In this document: piece after piece, positions 25,305-34,628 of the stretch
How positions within the stretch are numbered: position 1 is the first letter of the stretch
Layout of the letters: the number at the start of each line of letters is the position of its first letter
Assembly: GCA_963169325.1 (NCBI GenBank)
Contig: CAUJEY010000307.1
Span: 1-64,000, forward strand
Direction: 5' to 3'
Origin: Bacteroidota bacterium
GTDB lineage: Bacteria; Bacteroidota; Bacteroidia; Chitinophagales; Saprospiraceae
Length of the DNA stretch: 64,000 nucleotides
Program-made: the position numbers and the translations under genes
Notes under the pieces: model-generated
The model's input: the letters and a program-made list of their open reading frames with translations, nothing else
Databases searched by the model: none
Told to the model about the DNA's origin: nothing

Positions 25305-25955
25305 ATGCGAACCCTGTTTGTTTTACTCTTTTTTGTATTCCTGCTTCCTACCCTAAAAGCCCAGCTAACGCTGGTGCGCGAGGCCCCAAATGATAGTTTC
25401 AACCTCGCCTGTACCGATTGCCGGCTCACAGTAGCCGGTGTAGCCGTCACCAAAGGGCAGCATGCCGTGCCGATGAACCTGAAAAAGCCAGTGGCCGTCA
25501 ACTTGCTGATGTGGCGGTACTACGACGACATTCTGAAACGAGAAGTATTGATGGCGCACGAGCCGTACTGGACCAAGAGCGTCCTGTTGTTGGACGAGAC
25601 TCCGGAGGATGAAATGTTGTCACTTCATCTAAACCTGCAATGGAGCGATTCTACCGGGCAAACCCACGCCTTATATCTCGTCCTGGCAGGCTTTACCAAA
25701 GACAACCTGGCGGCACTGCCGCTCAGCACCGTTTATGATACTGATACCTACTCCCTCCTGCGTTTTTCGGCGATTGCGCAAATTATGCTCGGGGAAGACG
25801 ACTTGTGGGAAACGTACGATGCCATCGAAGGCAGTGCCACCATCGACAGCCTGAATACCAAAACGGGCGCGGTGAGCGGTAGTTTTGAATTTACGGGAAG
25901 ATGTATCGGGATGGAAAAACTGGGCTTTTTTGTGAACGGGGTGTTTCGACGGTAA
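25305..25955 (+). CDS. Secreted protein of unknown function
   Basis: 216 residues with a signal peptide (1-19, ending KAQ). The mature protein looks beta-rich: VTKGQHAVPMNLKKPVAVNLLMW, then a segment on marine-type acidic loops (DETPEDEMLSLHLNLQWSD) and a Cys pair near 36-39 (CTDC). No family is recognised. No T9SS sorting domain or lipobox is present. It lies alone between the fold-back element and the convergent Rpn-like gene. Confidence 0.65.
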   Translation: MRTLFVLLFFVFLLPTLKAQLTLVREAPNDSFNLACTDCRLTVAGVAVTKGQHAVPMNLKKPVAVNLLMWRYYDDILKREVLMAHEPYWTKSVLLLDETPEDEMLSLHLNLQWSDSTGQTHALYLVLAGFTKDNLAALPLSTVYDTDTYSLLRFSAIAQIMLGEDDLWETYDAIEGSATIDSLNTKTGAVSGSFEFTGRCIGMEKLGFFVNGVFRR

Positions 25956-25985
25956 CGCTGACTGGCAGTCGGCGTGAAAACGGAA

Positions 25986-26834
25986 TTATTGCAGCAGGTT
26001 CAGTTCCATCCACACTTTATGGACATACTCCTCTGTCACACCGGCTAATTCGGCAATTTCTTCATCCGAAAAACGCCCGGCTTTTAGCATGCGGACAACG
26101 GTATCATGTTGGTGTTGTTCGATCCCTTGTTCCTGACCTTTCTCAATACCTTTCTCAATACCTTTTTCCAGACCCGCAAGGTACAATTCGTCCGTTTCAA
26201 TATCGTAGTGTATAGGCATGGCTTTAATTTCTTTAAGTGAAATCGGGTGCAATTTACGGAGTCTCGACAGAACATGCAACTGGCGCTGGTACTTCTGCAG
26301 ACGCGGCACACGCCCCAAAATTTTCATCAGATTGTGCAAAATTATACGAATAACTTGCTCCGGGCGGTCGGCGCCGAAATCGCACAGAATGGCTAACATC
26401 ACCTCCTCCGGCACATTGGAGTTCAGAAAAACCTCTTTGGGTATTTCCCTAAGATGAATCACCTCAAACTCCAGACGCAGGCCTCTCAACTCCAGAATAT
26501 TTTGCTTGATGAGCCTTGGCTTGTCATTCCCGAGAAAAACGACGATTTGCCGGAGCGGTAATTTGTATTTTTGGAAAAACAACCCATAATACAGCAGGTT
26601 CCGGCCGCGCATATCTTCGTCGTTGCTCTGAAACTCCCAATGCAAGCCATAATCGAGCGTTGGGTCATCATGCAGCACTTTTTTGAAGTAGTCTCCTTCC
26701 CGTTCAAGCGTAACCTGGATTTTATCTTTCAGCGTTTCTGTACGCGACAGATCAAGCCCCAGCAATTTGCGGGCAATGAAAGGCAGCAGCGCATCCAGAT
26801 TTTCCCGGAGAATTTTGTCGTAATCGTTGGGCAC
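25986..26834 (-). CDS. Rpn/YhgA-like putative nuclease (PD-(D/E)XK transposase-related family)
   Basis: 282 residues. The N-terminal half carries the PD-(D/E)XK core: Asp61 near DYGLHWEFQ, with Glu67 and Gln69 forming the ExQ motif, preceded by EGDYFKKVLHDD. The C-terminal part has the family's typical coiled repeat (LEKGIEKGIEKGQEQGIEQ, ~222-240) and then a small helical domain with FSDEEIAELAGVTEEYV, which looks like a short HTH. Rpn proteins promote RecA-independent recombination in E. coli; here that is inferred. The start is a GTG at 26832-26834. The gene converges on the secreted protein at 25305. It has no inverted repeats of its own, so it is not an intact transposon. Confidence 0.8.
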   Translation of the reverse strand: MPNDYDKILRENLDALLPFIARKLLGLDLSRTETLKDKIQVTLEREGDYFKKVLHDDPTLDYGLHWEFQSNDEDMRGRNLLYYGLFFQKYKLPLRQIVVFLGNDKPRLIKQNILELRGLRLEFEVIHLREIPKEVFLNSNVPEEVMLAILCDFGADRPEQVIRIILHNLMKILGRVPRLQKYQRQLHVLSRLRKLHPISLKEIKAMPIHYDIETDELYLAGLEKGIEKGIEKGQEQGIEQHQHDTVVRMLKAGRFSDEEIAELAGVTEEYVHKVWMELNLLQ

Positions 26835-26913
26835 GGGGAATTTGTTTTAAAGAGACAATTTTAAAACAAATAAATTAAAACAAAAAGTTTTTCAGTAAAA
26901 ATCCGCCAACTTT

Positions 26914-26932
26914 TTTGGGGCTGCGCCCCAAA
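26914..26932. terminator. GC-rich hairpin between the FGE-like and Rpn-like genes
   Basis: An 8-bp stem TTTGGGGC / GCCCCAAA encloses a 3-nt loop, with T-rich sequence on the plus-strand left side. It lies 120 bp beyond the FGE-like stop (27053). The surrounding 26835-27052 shows no gene. On the minus strand the U-run does not follow the stem, so termination is uncertain. Confidence 0.35.
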
Positions 26933-27052
26933 CCCCCTCCAACCTCTACCGGCCGTGCTGCGCCGGCGGTTCCCGACTTCATCGGGACAGGCTGTCCCTC
27001 ATTGCCTTGCTTGCACTGCCTGTCCCTTCCCTTTGCTCACAGGAAAGCCGGA

Positions 27053-27817
27053 TTATCTGCCAGCTGACTGAAGGGCCAAAACCAGGCGGAAGCCGAGGTT
27101 GATGAGGCGGTAGTCCGGCCAGCTGTTGCCGCGGTACGCGACGCGGCAGCTCCGCGGATCGTCAGACCAGCCGCCGCCGCGCAGGACGCGGTCAGAGCCC
27201 TCCTCCCGATCCGTCCAGGCGGAGCCGTTGGCCGGCGCTCCTTCGTAATTACCATGCCAATGATCTTCGACCCACTCCCACACATTTCCGCTCATATCGT
27301 ACATATCCAGCTCATTCGCATCTTTCAACCCCACCGGCTTCGTCTCGCGGTGGCTGTTTTCGTAGTACCAGCCTACTTCTTTCAAATCGTCGCTGCCGGC
27401 ATACAGATATACATGGCTCGCCTGCCCGCCCCGCGCCGCATATTCCCATTCCGCCTCCGTGGGCAAGCGGTACACCAAACCGGGCGCGGCGCGGCCGGTT
27501 TTTTCGTTCAATTTATCAATAAATATTTTTGCATCATCCCAGGAAACTGTTTCCACCGGCCGGCGGTCGCCGGAAAAAAAGGAAGGATTGTTATCCTGCC
27601 CCATCACGGCTTTCCACAACGCTTGCGTCACGGGGTATTTTCCGATGGAGAAATCGCCGAGCGTGACTTGATGCACGGGTTTTTCATCGTCTTGTGCCTC
27701 CTCATCCTGACCGCCCATAAGAAAGGCGCCGCCTGCCACGAATACCATGTCGTGATCGGGCAAGGCGCGTTCGATATCGTTGGGAAAATCGGCAAGCAGA
27801 TTCGGTTTTGGCGGCAT
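27053..27817 (-). CDS. Formylglycine-generating-enzyme-like (SUMF1 family) protein
   Basis: 254 residues from the ATG at 27815-27817; a TTG start at 27847 would add ten unlikely residues. The fold signatures are clear: MVFVAGGAFLMGG at the start, KPVHQVTLGDFSIGKYPVT, PVETVSWDDA, YRLPTEAEWEYAARGG, MYDMSGNVWEWVEDHW, RVLRGGGWSDDPRSCRVAYR and LINLGFRLV at the end. True FGEs use two active-site cysteines; here only one Cys is evident near the end (RSCRVAYR), so the protein may be a non-canonical member acting as a ligand or effector module. There is no signal peptide. It is divergent from cdd. Confidence 0.82.
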   Translation of the reverse strand: MPPKPNLLADFPNDIERALPDHDMVFVAGGAFLMGGQDEEAQDDEKPVHQVTLGDFSIGKYPVTQALWKAVMGQDNNPSFFSGDRRPVETVSWDDAKIFIDKLNEKTGRAAPGLVYRLPTEAEWEYAARGGQASHVYLYAGSDDLKEVGWYYENSHRETKPVGLKDANELDMYDMSGNVWEWVEDHWHGNYEGAPANGSAWTDREEGSDRVLRGGGWSDDPRSCRVAYRGNSWPDYRLINLGFRLVLALQSAGR

Positions 27818-27938
27818 GGCGCTTTTTTCCGGTAAAAATAGCAACAATCGTTGAGGACAGGTTTTTTTGTGAAGGGGATGTTTCTGGGGTGCATTTTACC
27901 AATATCCCCTACCTTCATCCTCCATTTTTTATACAGCT

Positions 27939-28421
27939 ATGAAAGAACATACCCTATCCACCGTCTTCCACATCTTCGAATCGCCCGAAGAACTCCCGGC
28001 GCCTGATCGCGATTTGCTGGCATTGGCCCGGCAATCCCGAGCGCATTCCTATTCACCTTATTCCAACTTCAAAGTCGGCGCGGCCGTGCGGCTGAGCAAC
28101 GGTGAAATGCTGGGCGGTAGCAACTACGAAAACGCTTCGTATCCGATGTGTATCTGTGCGGAGCAATCGGTACTGGCGGCCGCGGCGAGCCGTTTCCCCG
28201 GAGAAAAGATAACGGCCATCGCCGTGACGGTGCAGAACCCCAAACGTGTCATCGAACAACCCGCCGCGCCCTGTGGCGCCTGCCGGCAGGTGATTTGCGA
28301 AACGGAACGAAAAAACGGGCAGACCATGCAGGTGATCATACGAGGGGAGACGGGACCGGTGTATGTGTTTGAAAAGGGCGGGGATCTGTTGCCGCTGGGG
28401 TTTGATGGCGGGTATTTGTAA
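27939..28421 (+). CDS. cdd: Cytidine deaminase
   Basis: 160 residues, the normal homotetrameric CDA length. It deaminates (deoxy)cytidine to uridine for pyrimidine salvage. The substrate loop is YSPYSNFKVGAAV (~38-50). The zinc site is Cys73 with catalytic Glu75 (CICAEQ) plus Cys112 and Cys115 (PCGACRQ). The N-terminal ~25 residues are a short extension. It starts ~120 bp from the divergent FGE-like gene and is followed by the CbrC-family gene after 24 bp, so they may be co-transcribed. Confidence 0.95.
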   Translation: MKEHTLSTVFHIFESPEELPAPDRDLLALARQSRAHSYSPYSNFKVGAAVRLSNGEMLGGSNYENASYPMCICAEQSVLAAAASRFPGEKITAIAVTVQNPKRVIEQPAAPCGACRQVICETERKNGQTMQVIIRGETGPVYVFEKGGDLLPLGFDGGYL

Positions 28422-28445
28422 GCGGCAATAATCAATGGTTTATCA

Positions 28446-29060
28446 ATGACAAACTTCAAATATTTCGAGCGACCTGATCAATTGACCGGGTTTATCGACG
28501 AGGAAACTACTTGTGATATTTGCCAAAAAATTAAACCTTGCTTCGACGCCGAGACTTTTTACGGTGCAGACAGCATAAGTGCAATATGTCCGGAATGCCT
28601 GGCTAGTGGAGCATTATATAGCAAGGATATTTTCACCTGTGAAGGCGATAGCAAAGCGCTTGGGAAACAGATCAAATCATTAAATCCCGCTATGCCGGAC
28701 GAGACGGTTGAGCAATTACTCCTGCAAAAAACAGCAGAATTGGAAAAGACGACGCCACATCTGGTCACCTGGCAGGATTGGCGCTGGCCCTGTGCCGACG
28801 GCGATTATTGTACTTTTATCGGGTTTGGTTCCAAGCCGTTGTACAACAGGCTGGCTAAAAATCTGGATGGCTTGGAATACTTTAAAAATTCGATTTACTA
28901 CACCATGAAAGACGGCGCCGACCCAGATCAACTGTGGGCAGAGGCTATTCCAGACAAAGAAATTCCAGATTATGCTGCCAGCAGCGTGTTTTTAACATTG
29001 TTTTATGTTTTTAAAAGCCTGCATAGCGACGATATCATCACTATTTGGGATTGCGCCTGA
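28446..29060 (+). CDS. CbrC family (UPF0167) protein
   Basis: 204 residues, the usual CbrC size. Zinc-ribbon-like cysteines occur as CDICQKIKPC (~24-33) and CPEC (~49-52). The C-terminal half has the family pattern LVTWQDWRWPCADGDYC and GFGSKPLYNRL. E. coli CbrC affects colicin E2 tolerance; the biochemical role is unknown. It follows cdd by 24 bp on the same strand. Confidence 0.85.
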   Translation: MTNFKYFERPDQLTGFIDEETTCDICQKIKPCFDAETFYGADSISAICPECLASGALYSKDIFTCEGDSKALGKQIKSLNPAMPDETVEQLLLQKTAELEKTTPHLVTWQDWRWPCADGDYCTFIGFGSKPLYNRLAKNLDGLEYFKNSIYYTMKDGADPDQLWAEAIPDKEIPDYAASSVFLTLFYVFKSLHSDDIITIWDCA

Positions 29061-29165
29061 TGCCGCAGGGCTCCCACGGCATCGCTTTCAATTTTGACCT
29101 CTTCTAAATAAGCTGCAAACAAATCCTTTTTTCAAACGAAAATTCGGCGCTCCTGTTCCCCTCCG

Positions 29166-29173
29166 TAGTTTTG
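29166..29173 (+). promoter_or_regulatory. Bacteroidota -7 element (TAGTTTTG) before sdhC
   Basis: Exact TAnnTTTG match 113 bp before the sdhC ATG. No good -33 TTTG is seen at the right distance. The leader that follows contains the CATAACT word array. Confidence 0.4.
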
Positions 29174-29252
29174 TACCGACAAAACCGGCCATACAGGCCG
29201 CGCGGCAAATCTTTTTTGTTTTCTTTGCGCAGCCTACCGGCAAAACAAAACG

Positions 29253-29280
29253 CATAACTCATCACTCATAACTCATAACT
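29253..29280 (+). repeat. Four CATAACT words before sdhC
   Basis: Four head-to-tail 7-mers (one reads CATCACT) end 6 bp before the sdhC ATG. It is the complement of the AGTTATG word behind nrdA. Only one arm is present here, with no inverted partner. Confidence 0.7.
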
Positions 29281-29286
29281 ATCCAA

Positions 29287-29976
29287 ATGGGTTGGTTTTC
29301 CAAATTTCTTACCTCGTCGATCGGCCAAAAGACGGTCATGGCGCTGACGGGGATATTTTTGATCCTTTTTTTAGTGGTGCATTTAATCGGCAACCTGCAA
29401 CTGCTCAAAGACGACGGCGGCGAGGCGTTCAACCTGTACGCTTATTTTATGACGCATAACCCGCTGATTAAAACGGTTTCATACCTGTTGTACGCCTCTA
29501 TCCTGCTGCACGCCGTTCAGGGCATTATGCTCTGGCGCAACAACCAGTCGGCCCGCGGCGCCCAGGGTTATGCCGTGAACCACGTGCGTCCCAGGGAGCG
29601 CGCCTCGCGCAATATGGCCTGGGTCGGGATCATCATTTTTGTTTTTATCCTCCTGCACCTGTACCAGTTCTGGTTCCAGATGCACTGGGGCAATCTGGTG
29701 TATGTGGAATATGAAGGTACGATACACCCGGTGAAAGATTTGTACACACTGGTGGCAGAATCGTATCAAAACAGCGGATTCGTGCTGTTCTACGTTATAT
29801 CAATGGCTGTTGTCGGCTACCACCTGTGGCACGGCTTCTGGTCGGCATTCCAGACGTTGGGCCTCAACCACCGGAAATATACCCCGGTAATTCGAGGGTT
29901 GGGTATGGCGTACGCTGTTATCGTTCCGGCTTTATTTGCGGTTATACCGGTTTGGATGTACGTCATGGGAACATGA
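29287..29976 (+). CDS. sdhC: Succinate dehydrogenase/fumarate reductase cytochrome b subunit
   Basis: 229 residues with five hydrophobic membrane segments (~15-35, ~60-85, ~110-130, ~160-185, ~205-225). It matches the single-subunit, dihaem Bacteroides/Wolinella-type membrane anchor. Likely haem-ligand histidines are in VVHLIGN, LLHAVQG, LLHLYQFW and YHLWHGFW. It passes electrons between the FAD/Fe-S subunits and menaquinone in the inner membrane. It leads the operon sdhC - lipoprotein - sdhA - sdhB. Confidence 0.95.
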   Translation: MGWFSKFLTSSIGQKTVMALTGIFLILFLVVHLIGNLQLLKDDGGEAFNLYAYFMTHNPLIKTVSYLLYASILLHAVQGIMLWRNNQSARGAQGYAVNHVRPRERASRNMAWVGIIIFVFILLHLYQFWFQMHWGNLVYVEYEGTIHPVKDLYTLVAESYQNSGFVLFYVISMAVVGYHLWHGFWSAFQTLGLNHRKYTPVIRGLGMAYAVIVPALFAVIPVWMYVMGT

Positions 29977-30004
29977 TTTGTTCACATCTTAAATATGTTA
30001 CCTT

Positions 30005-30412
30005 ATGAAATCTTCACTTCCGTTTATTGCCGTTGTAACCCTGCTTTTTGTGGTTGCATGTGAAAAACAAAATACACCACCGGTGACTCCCCCAACCCCT
30101 CGTTCCAACCCGCTTGTCGGCAAGTATACGGGTGAAGAAAAAGTTGGCGTGTTGTCCCATGTTTTGCCGCCCATTGAAGCCGTATACCCTAAAACCATTG
30201 AGGTGTATGAAGAGAACGGCCAAATATTAGCAAAAGACGATTCAATAACCGTGGTTTTAGATAATAAAGGCTATTATAATCATAAACCCACGCATGATAC
30301 GCCGGGAGACGGTTATACTTATATCATTGAAATCCGAAACGATAGTTTATTCAAACACTACAATAAGTTTACCGGAAGAATGTGGCTTTTTTCCGGTATT
30401 AAACAACAGTAA
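30005..30412 (+). CDS. Small lipoprotein inside the sdh operon
   Basis: 135 residues. A lipoprotein signal ends in a lipobox (LLFVVAC, Cys19). A Pro/Thr-rich linker follows (TPPVTPPTP), then a compact ~100-residue domain with a Gly/Tyr-rich beta pattern (LVGKYTGEEK, NKGYYNHKPTHD). No family is recognised. It stands 28 bp after sdhC and 38 bp before sdhA on the same strand, in a place where most Bacteroidota have sdhA directly. It is therefore an insertion into a conserved operon. Confidence 0.7.
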   Translation: MKSSLPFIAVVTLLFVVACEKQNTPPVTPPTPRSNPLVGKYTGEEKVGVLSHVLPPIEAVYPKTIEVYEENGQILAKDDSITVVLDNKGYYNHKPTHDTPGDGYTYIIEIRNDSLFKHYNKFTGRMWLFSGIKQQ

Positions 30413-30450
30413 AGCGCCTATTTTAATTTGAACATTCCACTTATTCAAAT

Positions 30451-32376
30451 ATGTCCGTTCAACTCGATTCGAAAACGCCAACCGGCGAGGTATCCGAAAA
30501 ATGGGAGTCCTACAAAGGACACGTCCCGCTCGTATCGCCCAACAATAAACGCCGCATCGACGTGATCATCGTCGGCTCCGGCCTGGCCGGCGCTTCGGCT
30601 GCCGCGTCGCTGGGTGAACTGGGTTACAACGTCAAGGTATTTACCTTTCACGACAGTCCGCGCCGGGCGCACTCCATCGCAGCCCAGGGCGGCATCAACG
30701 CCGCAAAGAATTACCAAAACGACGGCGACTCGGTGTACCGGCTGTTCTACGATACCATCAAAGGCGGCGACTATCGCGCCCGCGAAGGGAACGTACATCG
30801 CCTGGCGGAGGTTTCCACTGCGATCATCGACCAGTGCGTGGCGCAAGGCGTACCCTTTGCCCGCGAATACGGCGGCCTGCTCGACAACCGCTCGTTCGGC
30901 GGCACGCAGGTATCGCGCACCTTCTACGCCCGTGGCCAAACCGGCCAACAGTTGCTTATCGGCGCTTACCAGGCCCTCAGCCGGCAGGTCGCGCTGGGCA
31001 ACGTCAAATTATACAACCGCCACGAAATGCTCGATGTGGTGCTGATCGACGGCAAATGCCGCGGTATCATTGCCCGCAACCTGCTTACCGGCGAACTGGA
31101 ACGCCATGGCGCCCACGCCGTGGTACTGGGGACCGGCGGCTACGGCAACGTGTTCTACCTGAGCACCAACGCCATGATGAGCAATACGACCGCCGCCTGG
31201 CGGGCCCACCGGCGCGGGGCTTATTTTGCCAATCCCTGCTACACGCAGATACACCCGACCTGCATCCCGGTTTCGGGCGAATACCAGTCGAAACTCACGC
31301 TCATGTCGGAGTCGCTGCGCAACGACGGTCGGTGCTGGGTACCCAAAAGCACGGCCGATGTCAAAAAACATCCGTCGCAAATACCGGAAGCCGACCGCGA
31401 CTACTACCTCGAACGCCGCTACCCGGCCTTCGGCAACCTGGTACCCCGCGACATCGCCAGCCGCGCCGCCAAAACCGAGTGCGACGCCGGCAAAGGTGTG
31501 GGCGCCACGGGGCTGGCCGTGTACCTAGATTTTGCCGACGCTATCAAACGCTTGGGACAAAAAGCGGTGTCGGAGAAATACGGCAACCTGTTCGAGATGT
31601 ACGAAAAGATCACCGGCGACAATCCTTACGAGGTGCCGATGCGTATCTACCCGGCCGTACACTATACCATGGGCGGCTTGTGGGTCGACTATGAACTCAT
31701 GACCACCATCCCCGGCCTGTACGCGACCGGCGAAGCCAATTTTAGCGAGCACGGCGCCAACCGCCTCGGCGCCTCGGCCCTCATGCAGGGATTGGCCGAC
31801 GGCTATTTCGTGCTGCCGTACACCATCGGCTCATACCTCAGCAATGAAATCCGCACCGGCACGGTACAGACCAACACGCCCGAGTTTGACAAAGCCGAAA
31901 AAGACGTGCTCGACCGCATCCATCAGCTCATGGGTGTGCAAGGCAAACAAACCGTAGAGAGTTTTCACCGCCGCCTCGGCAAAATCATGTGGAACAAATG
32001 CGGCATGGCCCGCAACGCCCGCGGCCTGACGGAGGCGATCAGCGAAATCCGCGAACTGCGCCACGAATTCTGGCGCGACGTGTTCGTGCCCGGCCGCCGC
32101 GACGAGTACAATCCCGAACTGGAAAAAGCCTGGCGCGTGGCCGACTTCCTTGAACTCGGCGAACTCATGTGCGAAGACGCCCTGCACCGCAACGAAAGCT
32201 GCGGCGGCCACTTCCGCGAAGAATACCAAACCGGCGACGGCGAAGCCCTGCGCGACGACGAAAACTATATGTACGTAGCCGCCTGGGAATGGCGCGGCGA
32301 AGATGCCAAACCGGAGTTGCATAAAGAGGTGCTGGATTATGAGGAGATACAGGTGACGCAGCGGAGTTATAAGTAA
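30451..32376 (+). CDS. sdhA: Succinate dehydrogenase/fumarate reductase flavoprotein subunit
   Basis: 641 residues. It oxidises succinate (or reduces fumarate) using covalently bound FAD. A Rossmann motif [10 protein letters not shown] lies at 41-50. The FAD-attaching His is His74 ([11 protein letters not shown]). A C-terminal helical domain with basic catalytic residues follows ([34 protein letters not shown]). The long form, ~640 residues, is the Bacteroides/Wolinella type that pairs with a single cytochrome b subunit. sdhB starts 54 bp downstream. Confidence 0.97.
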   Translation: MSVQLDSKTPTGEVSEKWESYKGHVPLVSPNNKRRIDVIIVGSGLAGASAAASLGELGYNVKVFTFHDSPRRAHSIAAQGGINAAKNYQNDGDSVYRLFYDTIKGGDYRAREGNVHRLAEVSTAIIDQCVAQGVPFAREYGGLLDNRSFGGTQVSRTFYARGQTGQQLLIGAYQALSRQVALGNVKLYNRHEMLDVVLIDGKCRGIIARNLLTGELERHGAHAVVLGTGGYGNVFYLSTNAMMSNTTAAWRAHRRGAYFANPCYTQIHPTCIPVSGEYQSKLTLMSESLRNDGRCWVPKSTADVKKHPSQIPEADRDYYLERRYPAFGNLVPRDIASRAAKTECDAGKGVGATGLAVYLDFADAIKRLGQKAVSEKYGNLFEMYEKITGDNPYEVPMRIYPAVHYTMGGLWVDYELMTTIPGLYATGEANFSEHGANRLGASALMQGLADGYFVLPYTIGSYLSNEIRTGTVQTNTPEFDKAEKDVLDRIHQLMGVQGKQTVESFHRRLGKIMWNKCGMARNARGLTEAISEIRELRHEFWRDVFVPGRRDEYNPELEKAWRVADFLELGELMCEDALHRNESCGGHFREEYQTGDGEALRDDENYMYVAAWEWRGEDAKPELHKEVLDYEEIQVTQRSYK

Positions 32377-32392
32377 AACCTTAATGCCCCCA

Positions 32393-32424
32393 AATCACTC
32401 AATCACTTAATCACTCAATCACTC
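32393..32424 (+). repeat. Four AATCACTC words before sdhB
   Basis: Four 8-mers (one ending in T) end 6 bp before the sdhB ATG, as with the CATAACT array before sdhC. No inverted partner is present. It fills most of the sdhA-sdhB gap. Confidence 0.65.
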
Positions 32425-32430
32425 AATGAC

Positions 32431-33180
<750 letters not shown>

Positions 33181-33216
33181 CACGCAGTTAGCCATTGCAA
33201 CAACTACCTCAACCAC

Positions 33217-34566
33217 ATGTGCAAACAATTCCTGCTTTGGAGTTTACTGCTCATCGCGCTGAAGGGATGGTGTCAGGAGCCGGTCATCCGCCTTGCAAAT
33301 CCTTCTTTTGAGGGCGAGAAGCCGGCGATTAGAGCGCCAGACAGATCGTTGGATGACAGTTATGTGAGTTACAGTCCGCCGGCGACTAAAGTGCCGGATG
33401 GCTGGTTTAATGCCGGTTTTGAGGGTGAAACCCCACCGGATATTCAGCCGGGTACTTTTGGATGCGTCCAAAAACCCATAGACGGCGAAAGTTATTTAGG
33501 AATGGTCACCCGCGACAATGGCACCTGGGAGCGGGTCGGCCAAAAATTGCCGGCGCCGATGTTGAAAGACAGTTTGTACGATTTTTCCGTCTGCCTGTCC
33601 GTTTCTCCCGAATACAAATCAAACTCGAGGGCTTCCGGGCGCTTAGTTAACTACAACAGCCCTACGATTCTGCGGATTTGGGGCGTCAATGCGAAAGCCC
33701 AATCAGCGGAACTGTTAGCCGAATCCCCGTCGATTACCAACAACCAATGGGTGCGATATATCTTCAGGTTGCTACCCGTCCGGATCGATGCTGAAATTAT
33801 TTTGCTGGAAGTGTATTTCTTCAGCGAGGAAAAAGCCACCAATGGCCATATACTTTTGGACAACTGCTCGAACCTGTTGTTGGCCACAAACAGCCCGGCC
33901 GCAGACTCACTCCGACAGTTCAGAACAAACGCCAGGGCTTTTCTTCCGAAAGAAGCAGGTTTGTTTAATTCCTCTTTTGAGTGGGGGCCGAATAACGTTC
34001 TCCCTACCGGGTGGGTACATACCACCGACGGTTTTGAAACCCTCGTAAGAACCCATCCGGCCGTATCGGAAGATGTTTTTTACCTGGAGTCCGCAGGCGC
34101 TATACATTATGCCTCTACAAACTTCAAGCCTGTTCGTTTGAAAGCACAGGCAGGCAACCGGTACCTGAGCCTGCTCTCCTCCGAAACCGGCAAAACGCAA
34201 CAAGTTTCGCAGGAACTGGATGTTCCGTTGAAAAAAGATTCCAACTACATTTTTAGCGTGTACCTGGCCCGGAGCAAACATTTTTATGAATACCGGTTAA
34301 CGGACAAGAAGCGGACGGATTTCAAAAATCCGCTCAAACTGCGGGTTTGGGGCGGTACACTGCGGCAGCCTAAAATGGAACTGTTAGCCGAATCGGGCAG
34401 TGTGATCGGTTCCGAATGGAAAAAATTCGGGTTGCAACTGAAACCCGGACGGCAGGATTATTTTTGTTTAACCCTGGAAGCCTGGTACGTTTCGGATGTC
34501 GGGAAACCGTATAACGGGAATTTGTTGTTGGACAATTGTTCGTTAACCGCTACAACGAATCAGTAA
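33217..34566 (+). CDS. Secreted protein with two tandem carbohydrate-binding-like modules
   Basis: 449 residues with a signal peptide (1-19, ending WCQ). Two ~200-residue copies share the pattern NPSFE/NSSFE at the start, GW(F/V) then YL(G/S)L near the middle, KDS.Y.FSV, LR(I/V)WG, ELLAES and LLLDNCS at the end. This pattern resembles CBM4/9-like jelly-roll modules common in Bacteroidota surface proteins. No catalytic domain or T9SS sorting domain is visible, so it is probably periplasmic or anchored by a partner. It follows sdhB by 36 bp, so read-through from the sdh promoter is possible, though the functions do not relate. Confidence 0.65.
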   Translation: MCKQFLLWSLLLIALKGWCQEPVIRLANPSFEGEKPAIRAPDRSLDDSYVSYSPPATKVPDGWFNAGFEGETPPDIQPGTFGCVQKPIDGESYLGMVTRDNGTWERVGQKLPAPMLKDSLYDFSVCLSVSPEYKSNSRASGRLVNYNSPTILRIWGVNAKAQSAELLAESPSITNNQWVRYIFRLLPVRIDAEIILLEVYFFSEEKATNGHILLDNCSNLLLATNSPAADSLRQFRTNARAFLPKEAGLFNSSFEWGPNNVLPTGWVHTTDGFETLVRTHPAVSEDVFYLESAGAIHYASTNFKPVRLKAQAGNRYLSLLSSETGKTQQVSQELDVPLKKDSNYIFSVYLARSKHFYEYRLTDKKRTDFKNPLKLRVWGGTLRQPKMELLAESGSVIGSEWKKFGLQLKPGRQDYFCLTLEAWYVSDVGKPYNGNLLLDNCSLTATTNQ

Positions 34567-34628
34567 GGTACCGCCTGAGTAGGCCTCCGCTAATTATTGC
34601 AATCGCTTTTCAACCGAGCAATGGTCTA

